DNA of 30,929 nucleotides from DASPPF01 sp032906705. GTDB taxonomy: Archaea > Thermoproteota > Nitrososphaeria > Nitrososphaerales > Gagatemarchaeaceae. The notes beneath the pieces were generated by a model. That model was not told where the DNA came from. It worked only from the letters and a program-made list of their open reading frames with translations, and searched no databases. Below are positions 1 to 7,802 of this stretch, piece by piece. The stretch covers positions 1-30,929 of the forward strand of contig JAJTZC010000014.1 in NCBI GenBank assembly GCA_032906705.1, in the 5' to 3' direction. Every line of letters starts with the position of its first letter. Position 1 is the stretch's first letter. The position numbers and the translations under genes are program-made.

Positions 1-1086
1 TTGGGAGGACCAGGTGTCGGCAAGACAGTCCTCATGAAGGACGTTGCGGCGAGGGTGGCGAAGTCGCTCGGGCTCAACTTCAAGGAGTACGACGACTCCG
101 TCAAGTTCGACAGCGGGGACTACGTCTTCATCCCCCTCCCTCTCCTCGAGATGGAGGCCCCGGACCTCACCGGGCAGATGAGGGAGAACGGCGACGGCAC
201 GACCGTGTACAAGCCGCCCCGCTGGGTCGAGGTCATCGGCAGGTGCAGGGGGTTCGTCTTCATAGACGACATCACCAACACGAGGCGCGACGACGTCCTC
301 AGCTCATCCTTCAAGATAGTCAACGAGAAGATGGCCGGCTTCAGGCACTTCAGGAGAGACACGATCATTGTCGCCGCGGGTAACAGGGTCGAAGACAACA
401 GTATCGCCCGTCCCCTTCCCAAGCCGATAATGGCCGGCAAGGTCTGGACCCTTGACCTGTCGCCTCCGCCCGTCAAGGAGTGGGCGGCCTACACCGACTC
501 GTGCGCCGTTGACGGGAAGCCAGTGCCCTGGGACCGCAGGTGCCTTGGCTACCTGATGTGCTTCGAGAGCGACATGGTAGCCCCTCCCGACGACAGCAAC
601 GAGATGCTCAACGCCGTCGCCTCTCCGAGGAGCTGGACCAAGCTGGCGCAGCGCCTGGCCGGAACGCTCGCAGGAGCGCCTCACGACGTGGTGAGGCAGG
701 GAGCGATAGGGTTCCTCGGTCCTGTCATCGGCGAGAAGTTCTACGCTTTCATCAAGCACGAGATACCGAACCCGAAGAGGATGCTGGAGAACCCAGAGCT
801 CTTCACCGGCCTTGAGCACGACGCGAAGTACCTCGCCGTGTCATCCGTCGCGCAGCACGTGACCGAGACCGCGAAGAGCCCGGCCAAGGCCTCGACGATG
901 CTCACGAAGTTCGCCGAGGTCATCGCCAGGGAGAGCTCGGACCTCGTGGTGCTCCTGATAATGTCCATCCCCAAAGTCATGGGCGAGAAGCCGTTCAGAG
1001 AGGATGTCGCTGTGAACCTAGTCGGCGTGAATGTCGAGGTCGCCTCGGCGATAGAGGGCATCCTGAAGGCGATGCCGCGAAGGTAG
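1..1086 (+). CDS. MoxR-type AAA+ ATPase, 5' truncated by the window edge
   Basis: AAA+ motor of the MoxR/CobS type, which normally forms ring hexamers and remodels a target together with a VWA-domain partner. Walker A (GGPGVGKT) is at residues 2-9. Walker B reads FVFIDDI at about 85-91, and a sensor-like AAGNRVEDNSIARP follows at about 125-138. Walker A at the very first residues means the preceding strand and N-terminal segment lie outside the window, so the TTG at base 1 is probably not the true start. The usual catalytic Glu of Walker B (DE) is Asp here (DD). The C-terminal 150 residues are helical and unrecognised. The partner VWA/metallopeptidase-like gene lies 1 kb downstream, after three small genes. 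The family call is firm; the substrate is unknown. Confidence 0.85.
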   Translation: MGGPGVGKTVLMKDVAARVAKSLGLNFKEYDDSVKFDSGDYVFIPLPLLEMEAPDLTGQMRENGDGTTVYKPPRWVEVIGRCRGFVFIDDITNTRRDDVLSSSFKIVNEKMAGFRHFRRDTIIVAAGNRVEDNSIARPLPKPIMAGKVWTLDLSPPPVKEWAAYTDSCAVDGKPVPWDRRCLGYLMCFESDMVAPPDDSNEMLNAVASPRSWTKLAQRLAGTLAGAPHDVVRQGAIGFLGPVIGEKFYAFIKHEIPNPKRMLENPELFTGLEHDAKYLAVSSVAQHVTETAKSPAKASTMLTKFAEVIARESSDLVVLLIMSIPKVMGEKPFREDVAVNLVGVNVEVASAIEGILKAMPRR

Positions 1087-1093
1087 AGGGAGG

Positions 1094-1285
1094 GTGATTC
1101 GGGACACGAACGAAAGGACGAAGAAGCTGATGAACGACGCGCTGTCAGAACTCGAGAAGGCGAGGAACGATGTGGCCGTCTGCCCCGAGCACAGCGGGAC
1201 GGATTCGCAGACGGAGTTCGAGCACTTGGACAATCACATCGACAACGCCATAGAGAGTCTCAAGGAAGCACTTTCGGCGAAATGA
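1094..1285 (+). CDS. Small charged helical protein, 63 aa
   Basis: Unrecognised small acidic protein that looks entirely helical, with regularly spaced Leu, Glu and Lys and the ending ESLKEALSAK. It starts at GTG 1094, a few bases after the MoxR stop and next to a GGGAGGG purine run. Its stop overlaps the next start in an ATGA arrangement, which suggests translational coupling. It lies between the MoxR ATPase and its VWA partner, so it could be an accessory subunit of that module, but this is only inferred from position. Confidence 0.6.
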   Translation: MIRDTNERTKKLMNDALSELEKARNDVAVCPEHSGTDSQTEFEHLDNHIDNAIESLKEALSAK

Positions 1286-1773
1286 GCACGAGGGAGGTGG
1301 ATGCAGGATTGCAATCTGAGCAATCGTTCGACCTGTACTCGGACCCGGGCCACGCCTGGCTCCGAGTGTCGAAGTCTTTGCTGTCGGAGCTTGGCATCGC
1401 GGAGAAGATAACGGCGTACTCCTACCAGCGCGGCGGGTTCGCCTACCTTGAGGAGGACCAGGATCTCACGACCTTCTGCAGCGTCATGAAATCAAGGGGA
1501 GTCGAAGTCAGGTTCAGAAACCACATAGCCGACCGCAACAGTCGCATCCGTGGGTACGAGCCGTACAAACGACCGGACGCGAAGGTGGACGAACCGAAGC
1601 TCACGTTCGATGAAGCATTCCACGTCTTCCATGCGATCTACATGAGAATTAAGTATGATGAGGTGCCCGATGGTAACGGGTTCAGCCTGAACGACAAGAG
1701 GCCCGACCTTGGCATCACCGACACCGAGATCGGGAAGGCGGTCCAAGACTTTGTCGAGCATGGACAGGGCTGA
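1282..1773 (+). CDS. Conserved hypothetical protein with DPGHAWLRV motif
   Basis: 163 aa. The first 85 residues carry the pattern FDLYSDPGHAWLRVSKSLL, then a Tyr-rich stretch (YSYQRGGFAYLEED), which I recall as recurring in small proteins of phages and conjugative plasmids with no assigned function. The second half is a separate helical segment ending in an IGKAVQDFVEHGQ-like helix. There is no signal peptide or membrane segment. The ATG overlaps the upstream stop by 4 bp. The family memory rests on the motif alone and was not searched. Confidence 0.75.
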   Translation: MSTREVDAGLQSEQSFDLYSDPGHAWLRVSKSLLSELGIAEKITAYSYQRGGFAYLEEDQDLTTFCSVMKSRGVEVRFRNHIADRNSRIRGYEPYKRPDAKVDEPKLTFDEAFHVFHAIYMRIKYDEVPDGNGFSLNDKRPDLGITDTEIGKAVQDFVEHGQG

Positions 1774-1781
1774 CCAGTCCA

Positions 1782-2063
1782 TTGCCAGCATCGAGAAATC
1801 CTAACAGACGAACCATTAGAATCGACAATAACTATGGCAGGCTGCCACCAAAGAAGCTCGCCAGACTGAAAAAGCTTGTGGACAAAGGCCTTAGCGCGCA
1901 CGGCCTTCCAGAGAAAGAAGCGAACGAACTGGCCCGTCTCTATGTCGAGGCCGGCGGCGAATTACCATCAGGCATCACCTTAGCGCGGGGCAGACTCAGA
2001 CGCGCATCGCTGAGTGGAAGCTCGAATGACCAAAAGACCGCAGGAGGCGTGGAGCAGCCTTGA
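1782..2063 (+). CDS. Small basic hypothetical protein, 93 aa
   Basis: Unrecognised. Rich in Arg and Lys, with a helical core (PPKKLARLKKLVDKGL, then a Glu/Leu-rich helix to about residue 55) and a low-complexity tail. The TTG start at 1782 has no clear SD, so the true start could be internal. The TGA stop is overlapped by the TTG start of the VWA/metallopeptidase-like gene, whose SD (AGGAGG, 2042-2047) lies inside this gene's 3' end. A DNA- or RNA-binding role is possible from composition but cannot be shown. Confidence 0.5.
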   Translation: MPASRNPNRRTIRIDNNYGRLPPKKLARLKKLVDKGLSAHGLPEKEANELARLYVEAGGELPSGITLARGRLRRASLSGSSNDQKTAGGVEQP

Positions 2064-3292
2064 AGCACGTTCAAGAAGTCTCCGCTGAGGAACTGAGGGA
2101 ACTCAACCGGGAACTCCAGAACACAATCGCGGCGATGAGAATCGAAGCCCCCTTCTTCACCCACCTGGTGACGGGAGCCAAAATCAAGTTCAGGGTGCTG
2201 CCGGACGGGGTCGCGGCGCAGAGCAGGGGGAAGAGGACCATCGTCATGGACCCCACCAAGTTCAGGAAGATGAGGTCGGGACCGCGGCTTACAACGCTGG
2301 CTCACGAGGCACTCCACCATTCGCTTCTGCACCTTGTGAGGGGCAAAGGGAAGGACCGGGCGAGGTGGCAGGCGGCCGCCGACGTCGTCGTGAATTCCCT
2401 CCTCGACGCGGGGAATCTGCTCTATACCCCTCCAGAGCCCGTGTTCACTTCCAGGTGGGTGGCCTCGCTTGGGGTCCAGATACCTGAGGAGAAGATTGAG
2501 AAGATGTCCGCCGAAGAGCTCTACGAGATCCTCCCACCCATACCCTCGGTCGAGGTGCCCTGTTTCAATGACGACGATGATGAGGAGGACGAGGATTCCT
2601 CCTCGGAGGAGAAGAACGGGGTCGGAGACCCGGAGGAGTACTGGCGGGAGCGGATAGCGGCGGCGTCGGTGATAGCTAAGCAGGCTGGAAACCTGCCCGC
2701 TGGGCTCGAATGGTTCGTCAAGGAGCACCTCAAGGTCAGGACCCCTTGGTGGGCAATCCTCCAGGGCACTTTCAACAATGGCTACAACAACGCCAGGTCC
2801 ACCTGGAAGAGGCCCTCGCGGAGATACGGCGACGCCTCCCCCGGGACGACCTACAGAGGCCCGAGCGTGCTCGCGCTGGTCGACTCGAGCGGCTCGATCA
2901 CAACCGACGAGCAGAAGGCCTTCACAGGACACCTCGACAGAATCGTGAGGGACACAATGGGCGAGGTCTCCTACCTGATGTGGGACAGCGCAGCATACAA
3001 GATGGTCCCGTACCACGGCGGACATGGCGTCAGGTTCTCCGGCGGCGGAGGGACGACGATTCAACCCGTCCTGCAGACCGCGATGAAGCTCTCGGACAGG
3101 TTCAACGCACTGGTGGTGCTGACAGACTTCTATATCTCCGACGCGGACGACGACGTCACCAGGAACCTCTTCCGGGCGCTCGTCTCGAGGTATGACCTCT
3201 GCATCCTAGCTTCGATAGGGGCGCAGGCGCAGCTCCCGTCGGGGTGGCGCGTACTTGACATCAAAGATTCGGTAAAGGAGGAGATGCGATAG
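2060..3292 (+). CDS. DUF2201-like protein: HExxH metallopeptidase-like domain plus VWA domain
   Basis: 410 aa, starting at TTG 2060. Residues 80-120 contain HEALHH (82-87) followed by ADVVVNSLLDAG, matching the putative metallopeptidase N-domain of the DUF2201 family (zinc ligands H82 and H86, catalytic E83). An acidic linker at about 169-184 separates it from a C-terminal VWA-like domain whose MIDAS motif is LVDSSGS (273-279). Proteins of this type are usually encoded beside MoxR ATPases, as here, and probably receive or transmit force from the AAA+ ring. Whether the HExxH site cleaves anything is not established for the family. A second, only distantly similar HExxH+VWA gene lies at 28.2 kb. 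Confidence 0.88.
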   Translation: MKHVQEVSAEELRELNRELQNTIAAMRIEAPFFTHLVTGAKIKFRVLPDGVAAQSRGKRTIVMDPTKFRKMRSGPRLTTLAHEALHHSLLHLVRGKGKDRARWQAAADVVVNSLLDAGNLLYTPPEPVFTSRWVASLGVQIPEEKIEKMSAEELYEILPPIPSVEVPCFNDDDDEEDEDSSSEEKNGVGDPEEYWRERIAAASVIAKQAGNLPAGLEWFVKEHLKVRTPWWAILQGTFNNGYNNARSTWKRPSRRYGDASPGTTYRGPSVLALVDSSGSITTDEQKAFTGHLDRIVRDTMGEVSYLMWDSAAYKMVPYHGGHGVRFSGGGGTTIQPVLQTAMKLSDRFNALVVLTDFYISDADDDVTRNLFRALVSRYDLCILASIGAQAQLPSGWRVLDIKDSVKEEMR

Positions 3293-3499
3293 ATGCCGCA
3301 CTTTCAAGTCTGGATAAGAGGCTCGGACCAAGCAGGCGTCGAATGCGAGACTGAGAAGGAGGCGAGAGAGTTCATCAGGAACTTCTACGGCTGGAAACGC
3401 CTGCCGAAGGGGACGACTGTCAATACGATACCGCCCGGATACTACGAGGAGATGGTCGAGTTCAACAGAAGGGCGGGCTTCGATGCCTCGAACGACTGA
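3293..3499 (+). CDS. Small hypothetical protein, 68 aa
   Basis: Unrecognised. A short beta-alpha-beta-like sequence: FQVWIRGSD strand, a helix (EKEAREFIRNFYGW), then a Pro/Tyr-rich tail. The ATG follows the upstream TAG directly, with the SD AAAGGAGGAG (3274-3283) inside the preceding gene. It starts a run of small unknown genes that extends to the radical SAM gene. Confidence 0.65.
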   Translation: MPHFQVWIRGSDQAGVECETEKEAREFIRNFYGWKRLPKGTTVNTIPPGYYEEMVEFNRRAGFDASND

Positions 3500-3509
3500 A
3501 TCTTCGAGG

Positions 3510-3650
3510 ATGAAGCTCACCATCCAGTGCGACTCAGGGACATGCAGCGACAAGGATACCATTCAGGTCAGCCTGCCGAAGAGGGAGGCGGCGAAGGTCA
3601 GGGCCTTCGTCAAGGAGCACGGAGAGCTCCACACCATCATCTCGACCTGA
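3510..3650 (+). CDS. Very small hypothetical protein, 46 aa
   Basis: A short reading frame filling the gap between two neighbours. It begins MKLTIQCDSGTCSDKDT and has a helix (REAAKVRAFVKEHGEL) and a short strand at its end. The layout resembles the 68-aa protein just upstream: a strand, then an Arg/Glu/Ala helix with FI/FV, then a turn. Two Cys (residues 7 and 12) lie near the start. A GAGG sits directly against the ATG, so initiation may rely on coupling. Codon use matches its neighbours. Function unknown. Confidence 0.5.
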   Translation: MKLTIQCDSGTCSDKDTIQVSLPKREAAKVRAFVKEHGELHTIIST

Positions 3651-3665
3651 GGTGAGAATGGAAGG

Positions 3666-3869
3666 TTGCACAACGCAAAGATTCTCGTGCTGGACTATCC
3701 GGAAAAAGGCAGGTTCGCGATCATCGAGTCGCGAAAGCCAATCGACGACCAGGCTCAAGCCGAAGAATATGTCTCGACCGAACAATGGGATGCCGACCCC
3801 GACGCAATCCTGGACGAAAGCGGGGACGACACTCCTCGGTTCGACTTCGCAGTGGAAATGCCAAGGTGA
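3666..3869 (+). CDS. Small acidic hypothetical protein, 67 aa
   Basis: Unrecognised acidic protein starting at TTG 3666, after GAGGTG (3649-3654). It begins with a strand-like AKILVLDYPEKGRFAIIES segment followed by an Asp-rich region (DADPDAILDESGDD). Its stop codon is part of the SD of the next gene (AAGGTGA, 3863-3869). The overlapping frame starting at 3652 is Ser/Arg/Thr-rich in this stretch and does not look coding. Confidence 0.6.
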   Translation: MHNAKILVLDYPEKGRFAIIESRKPIDDQAQAEEYVSTEQWDADPDAILDESGDDTPRFDFAVEMPR

Positions 3870-3876
3870 TTCGCTC

Positions 3877-4260
3877 TTGATACGTGCGGCTCAAACAACG
3901 ACCGACCCAAAGAGACTGAGGCCCTGGAATGAGAACGCTGACAAGGCGCTGATGCGGGAGTGGTACGACGCGGCTCTCGCAGTCGTAGAGACAGGGGAAC
4001 TCCCTCCCTCCTTCGGGAACAAGGTCAACGAGTCTTGCTGCCTGGGCGTCAGCGGCATACGCGTCGGCATCTACAAGGGAATGGAGCTCTTCGACGCATT
4101 CCTGATGGCCGGCTTTGCCAGGTTCGGCGCCGAGTGGCCGGCCGTGTTCAGCCGGAACATCCGGTATGGCAACATCGGGAAGGCCTTGGAAGCGCTGGCT
4201 GCGCTACACTCAGAGGAAGTCAAGGAGGACAATGCGATTGAGCGAAAAAGATCAGGATGA
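3877..4260 (+). CDS. Hypothetical protein, 127 aa
   Basis: Unrecognised, mostly helical, soluble. I place the start at TTG 3877, 7 nt after AAGGTGA, because sequence upstream in this frame (back to 3652) has the composition of a shadow frame while the 67-aa gene occupies the region. Visible segments are a helix around EWYDAALAVVETGELPPSF, a Gly/Val core (GVSGIRVGIYKGMELFDAFL), and a C-terminal helix (IGKALEALAALHSEEVKE). The end overlaps the next gene's start region. Confidence 0.6.
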   Translation: MIRAAQTTTDPKRLRPWNENADKALMREWYDAALAVVETGELPPSFGNKVNESCCLGVSGIRVGIYKGMELFDAFLMAGFARFGAEWPAVFSRNIRYGNIGKALEALAALHSEEVKEDNAIERKRSG

Positions 4261-4774
4261 GAGCATCGACTCACTGAAGACGAAGATGACGCACCCGATC
4301 CTCAGGGAGTTTGCAGACTACCTCCACGCTGACGAGAAGTACAGTATCGGCGACATGGAGTCCCTTCTCCTGAAGGAGTGGGACGGCGCCATGCCCCAAG
4401 ATGTACTTGGCGATGATGTTCTTGTCGACCTGGGAAACTTCCTCTACAATATTGGAGACTTCGTAGTAGAGAAGGTCATCGGGGACACCCTTCAGGAGAT
4501 CGGGGGGCACCAACTCTACGTCAAGACAGTGACCGACCCGAGCTATGATTCCAACTCGTACATCTATGTCGTTGAGAGCACGACGCGCTCTCTCCTGGCC
4601 GAGGGCTGCGGCTGCAAAACCTGGAATCACGATCCTGACTCAATCGCTGACGACCTCACCAGTCTGCAGGCCCAGTTGAAGAGCGGCTGGGAGCTCGTCC
4701 AGAGACGGGTGCTCACGCTCAACCTCCTCGGAGGCCCGACGGACCTGCCTCTCAGGGATGCTGAAGATAAATGA
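4238..4774 (+). CDS. Hypothetical protein, 178 aa
   Basis: Unrecognised acidic protein. The SD AAGGAGG (4222-4228) lies 9 nt before TTG 4238, the spacing seen for most well-marked genes here; ATG 4232 in the same frame is only 3 nt away and is the alternative start (180 aa). The body has helical acidic stretches (FADYLHADEKYSIGDMESL) and a central strand region (LYVKTVTDPSY). Near residue 125 is a small Cys pair in EGCGCKTW. It ends with a 4-bp ATGA overlap with the next gene. Confidence 0.65.
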   Translation: MSEKDQDESIDSLKTKMTHPILREFADYLHADEKYSIGDMESLLLKEWDGAMPQDVLGDDVLVDLGNFLYNIGDFVVEKVIGDTLQEIGGHQLYVKTVTDPSYDSNSYIYVVESTTRSLLAEGCGCKTWNHDPDSIADDLTSLQAQLKSGWELVQRRVLTLNLLGGPTDLPLRDAEDK

Positions 4775-5088
4775 ACGACCCGACACTAATCATAGCTGAC
4801 ATCGGCTCCGGCTATCTCGTGATGGACGGGAAGCAGTCGAAGATTCACGGAAAGACGCCCTACACCAGACTCAAGTTCGGCGTCTGCAAGGGGAGGATAG
4901 ACGCGTCCTTCGCCGGGTTCAGGGCGCAGGAGATCAACGGGTCGGTGATCCTCAGCAGGGATGGGAAGTCCGTTCCGGTCACGACGGACATCCAGACGAT
5001 GGCTGAAGGGTTCCTGAAGCAGGACGAGACACAGCTGCAACTTGTCTGGGACAGAAACGTGGAGAAGGTAAGAGGATTGTTCGCTTGA
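4771..5088 (+). CDS. Hypothetical protein, 105 aa
   Basis: Unrecognised; probably a small all-beta or alpha/beta fold. The N-terminal half alternates strands and turns (LIIADIGSGYLVMDGK, LKFGVCKGRIDASFAG) and the end is helical (TMAEGFLKQDETQLQLVWDRN). Overlaps at both ends (ATGA upstream, TTGA downstream) place it in a tightly coupled string of three genes. No motif suggests activity. Confidence 0.65.
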   Translation: MNDPTLIIADIGSGYLVMDGKQSKIHGKTPYTRLKFGVCKGRIDASFAGFRAQEINGSVILSRDGKSVPVTTDIQTMAEGFLKQDETQLQLVWDRNVEKVRGLFA

Positions 5089-5738
5089 TCGAGTTCAGGG
5101 GGCTCGTGAACGAAGGAAACTGGATGTCTGTTCTCCTCAAGACTGAGTTCGGGGGCATCAAGCTACTGTTCAAGAGTGCCTGGGGCGCTGCGTACACCGA
5201 CGTCAGGGCCGTGGGAGATGGATGGGAGGTCGTCGCTGATAACTCTGACACCAAGGCGACGCTTGCGAGAATCCTCTCCGACCTCACACAGGAGAGGTTC
5301 GATAAGCTGAAGGCCCTCGGGTCTCTGCCAAATCTCTGCCAGTACAATCGATACTTCTACGATTTCGAGAAGATTACCGTTCCCGAGCTTGTCTCGGTCA
5401 GGGAAGCATACGACTCGGCGAAGAATACGGTGAACAGAGTGGTCTCCGTGAGCGGCGAGAAGCGTTTGATACTCCCGGGAAGGGCTGGCCCCGAATTAAG
5501 GAGAGTCCTCGTCAAATGCAAAGGGTCCGAATTCTTCAGCGCCGACCTCGGCTGGGATGAATTCAAGAATGCGCTCGATGGCAAGGAGATCAGGTGGTCG
5601 AAGGCATCCCCTGACTGGGTCTGGCGGGAGACGAAGTCGGGCATCGGCCCAGAGAAGGCGGTCAGACTCCTGAAGGAGCTGAGCGAGGAGGGCTTCAAGC
5701 GACTGTCCGCCGCCGTCCTCGTAGGGAAGACGAGCTAG
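5085..5738 (+). CDS. Hypothetical protein, 217 aa
   Basis: Unrecognised. Starts at TTG 5085, overlapping the upstream TGA. A strand-rich N-terminus (MSVLLKTEFGGIKLLFKSAW) is followed by helices (ATLARILSDLTQERFDKL and VPELVSVREAYDSAKNTV). A C-terminal region with several Trp residues and a helix (EKAVRLLKELSEEGFKRL) completes it. No membrane segment or catalytic signature is visible. Coupling suggests it is co-translated with the 105-aa protein. Confidence 0.65.
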   Translation: MIEFRGLVNEGNWMSVLLKTEFGGIKLLFKSAWGAAYTDVRAVGDGWEVVADNSDTKATLARILSDLTQERFDKLKALGSLPNLCQYNRYFYDFEKITVPELVSVREAYDSAKNTVNRVVSVSGEKRLILPGRAGPELRRVLVKCKGSEFFSADLGWDEFKNALDGKEIRWSKASPDWVWRETKSGIGPEKAVRLLKELSEEGFKRLSAAVLVGKTS

Positions 5739-5762
5739 GCAATTCGACGGAGGTAGATACAG

Positions 5763-6383
5763 TTGGTGCAGGTGTGGCGTTCGAGGGCTTCCAGTCACTC
5801 GGCGTACTACACGGTGGTGGCGAACTTCAAGAGCAGGAAGGAGGCGAATGATGCACTCGCAAGACTCCCCGACGTTTTCAGCGAGCACTCCGAGGAGATG
5901 CGCCTCTCCGGCTACGACGGAGGCTCGCACGCAGTCGTGTCCGGCACGACCCTGTCTTTCTGCGGGCACTACGACGGCCAGTCTCGGCCTTCATTCCTGA
6001 TGGAAGCGCTGGAAGAGGAGGGAGCACGGTGGGCGAGGATTGACGATGCGAACCCATTCCAGGTGCTGAGGTTCCTCGTGCCAATCCCCAAGAGCACCAG
6101 AAGACGCAGCGCAAGGCTCCTTCTGGGTACGCTGGCGATCGTCGACGAGGGATACCGGTTCATCCTGAGGCACGCAAGGCGTCTCCGCCTGACGACAGTG
6201 AGAGGCAGGCGGTTCATCGAAGCAACCTACGTCGGCGAGGATATCTACGATGAGTGGGGCGGCAGGTTCTGGCAGCGCTCGGAACTGAACGCGCTCCTCG
6301 GGCGAGTCAAGGTCGAGACTCCCCAAGAGGTGGTTTTCAACGGTGAGGAGGGATTTGGATGGCGACGATCTTCAGAAACATAA
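5763..6383 (+). CDS. Hypothetical protein of a two-member local family (RASSHS N-terminus), 206 aa
   Basis: Starts at TTG 5763, 8 nt after GGAGGT (5749-5754). Its N-terminus, VWRSRASSHSAYYTVVANF, matches the start of the 182-aa protein at 8314 (FWFARASSHSDTYVEVAQF), and both continue with an Ala/Arg-rich helix, so they are distant paralogues. The C-terminal half is Arg-rich (RRRSARLL, RHARRLRL) and could bind nucleic acid, but that rests on charge only. The last 25 bp overlap the radical SAM gene, suggesting coupled expression. Confidence 0.7.
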   Translation: MVQVWRSRASSHSAYYTVVANFKSRKEANDALARLPDVFSEHSEEMRLSGYDGGSHAVVSGTTLSFCGHYDGQSRPSFLMEALEEEGARWARIDDANPFQVLRFLVPIPKSTRRRSARLLLGTLAIVDEGYRFILRHARRLRLTTVRGRRFIEATYVGEDIYDEWGGRFWQRSELNALLGRVKVETPQEVVFNGEEGFGWRRSSET

Positions 6384-7270
6384 GGACCCCCGACGGGCTG
6401 CTTCTCTTCGAGAGGAAGACTGGCGTCAACATCCTGCTGGACGAGATGAAAGGACGGTGGAAGTGGGAGAAGCCACTCTACGTAGCGGTTCAGGTGACCA
6501 ATGTCTGCAATCGTCAGTGCCGGTGGTGCTACGCGTCGTCCTCCTCGTCGGCGCCAAGTGGCGTCTGGACGAGGGAAAAGCTGCTGAACCTCTGCCATTA
6601 CCTGGACCGGTGGGGAGTTTTGGGCGTGGCGTTCGGAGGGGGAGAGACGTTCACATTCCCCGGATTCGCCACACTCGCCACGCAGGTCTGGGATTCCACT
6701 GGCCTCGACGTCGGCGCGACATCGAACGGTGACCTGATCACGCATGAAGACCTGGCGACCATGAGAGGCCACTTCGGCCACCTGCGCATCTCGGTATGGC
6801 ACCCTAGCGAATTCAGGTCCAAAGTAATCCGGCTTCTAGGGCAAGGCGTGGACATCGGCATCAACACAATTCTCTTCAAGGGTGGGGTCGGGCTCGTGAA
6901 GAGCATCGTGGAGGAAGGGGTCAAAGCGGGCGTGAACGACTTCCTGATTCTTGCGTGCAAGGTCTACGGGGGGGCCGTGGACTCGATGGCACCTGATGCT
7001 GAAGACGTAAGGAATCTGGCTGAGTATATCAGAAAGCACCAGGAAATCGGGTTCAAGGTGGACCCCGCCCTGTCCGTTGCACTTGCAGCCCAGCAGACGA
7101 GGTTCCTGCAGCCATGGATTGAGGAGAAATCCGGCCCGAGGTTCCTCTCGATAACATACGACGGGTACGTGAAGCCTGACAGCTTCTCCGACGCCAGGGT
7201 GCTACTCATGAATTACGACCAGCTACCCGAGATCCATCACGGCTTCTTCGGGTCCAGCCTACACGTGTAG
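6359..7270 (+). CDS. Radical SAM enzyme, substrate unknown
   Basis: 303 aa. The radical SAM cluster motif is C50-NRQ-C54-RW-C57-Y, which binds a [4Fe-4S] cluster and S-adenosylmethionine, and GGGET at 93-97 is the SAM-binding GGE loop. TSNGDLIT (about 120-127) and ISVWHPSEF (about 143-151) fit later strands of the TIM barrel. The C-terminal part has no SPASM or twitch Cys cluster, so the enzyme probably carries only the core cluster. ATG 6359 is 6 nt after GAGGAGGG (6345-6352). It sits between two related small-protein genes (5763 and 8314). Peptide or protein modification is possible by analogy with small radical SAM maturases but is not shown. Confidence 0.88.
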   Translation: MATIFRNIRTPDGLLLFERKTGVNILLDEMKGRWKWEKPLYVAVQVTNVCNRQCRWCYASSSSSAPSGVWTREKLLNLCHYLDRWGVLGVAFGGGETFTFPGFATLATQVWDSTGLDVGATSNGDLITHEDLATMRGHFGHLRISVWHPSEFRSKVIRLLGQGVDIGINTILFKGGVGLVKSIVEEGVKAGVNDFLILACKVYGGAVDSMAPDAEDVRNLAEYIRKHQEIGFKVDPALSVALAAQQTRFLQPWIEEKSGPRFLSITYDGYVKPDSFSDARVLLMNYDQLPEIHHGFFGSSLHV

Positions 7271-7297
7271 CGACTTAACGAAGGGAGGTGCAGAAGA

Positions 7298-7777
7298 TTG
7301 GGCGCTGATTTCTTGTGTTTCATAATAGGGATGCCCATAGGACAGGAACCCAAGTGGGACTTGAACGATAAGCAGTGGAAAGAAGCAGCTCGGACCTGGA
7401 TTAAGGAGAGGGGAGACGAGGGAGCAGACATCGAAGGCGTCGTCAAGGACCTGAAGGCGCAACTTGCGGACGTGAAGAACGCCTGGAACGGAGGGTATAG
7501 GCGCGACACTTCCGTCTTCCATCGCGGCCACGAAAAGGTGCTGGTCACCGGCGGTCTCAGCTGGGGCGATGACCCCAGCGACATGTTTGCCGCCATTCAG
7601 GCCCTCTACGACTCCGGGCTCATCGACATCCTCGGTTTCGACCGGCACCTCGATGACGGCTTGATGGAGAAGCTCGACTCTGTGCTCAAGAAGGTCGAGG
7701 GGAAGGGGATGAAGAGAGAAGCCGAGGAAATCAGGACAATCTTCCACCAATTTGGCACGAAGATGCTTTTCCATTGA
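7298..7777 (+). CDS. Conserved hypothetical protein with VTGGLSWGDDPSD motif, 159 aa
   Basis: Starts at TTG 7298, 9 nt after GGGAGG (7283-7288). The central stretch KVLVTGGLSWGDDPSDMFAA is a pattern I recall from uncharacterised phage and actinobacterial proteins, with no known function. The last 35 residues (a helix with VEGKGMKREAEEIRTIF, ending MLF) resemble the C-terminus of the next gene product (IKGKGLEAEAEKLRAVV, ending YLF), so the two share a C-terminal module. No catalytic signature is visible. Confidence 0.7.
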   Translation: MGADFLCFIIGMPIGQEPKWDLNDKQWKEAARTWIKERGDEGADIEGVVKDLKAQLADVKNAWNGGYRRDTSVFHRGHEKVLVTGGLSWGDDPSDMFAAIQALYDSGLIDILGFDRHLDDGLMEKLDSVLKKVEGKGMKREAEEIRTIFHQFGTKMLFH

Positions 7778-7802
7778 TCAAAGCTACTGGAGGTAGTGAA
7801 AC

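Noticed and set aside
1940..3064. 374-aa open frame on the - strand
   Set aside because: Antisense shadow of the HExxH+VWA gene; Pro/Arg/Gly/Leu-rich composition, no family motif, and the + strand gene has clear domain motifs and an SD.
3652..3876. Longer N-terminus for the 127-aa protein
   Set aside because: Ser/Arg/Thr-rich shadow of the 67-aa gene, with a better SD and TTG at 3863-3879.
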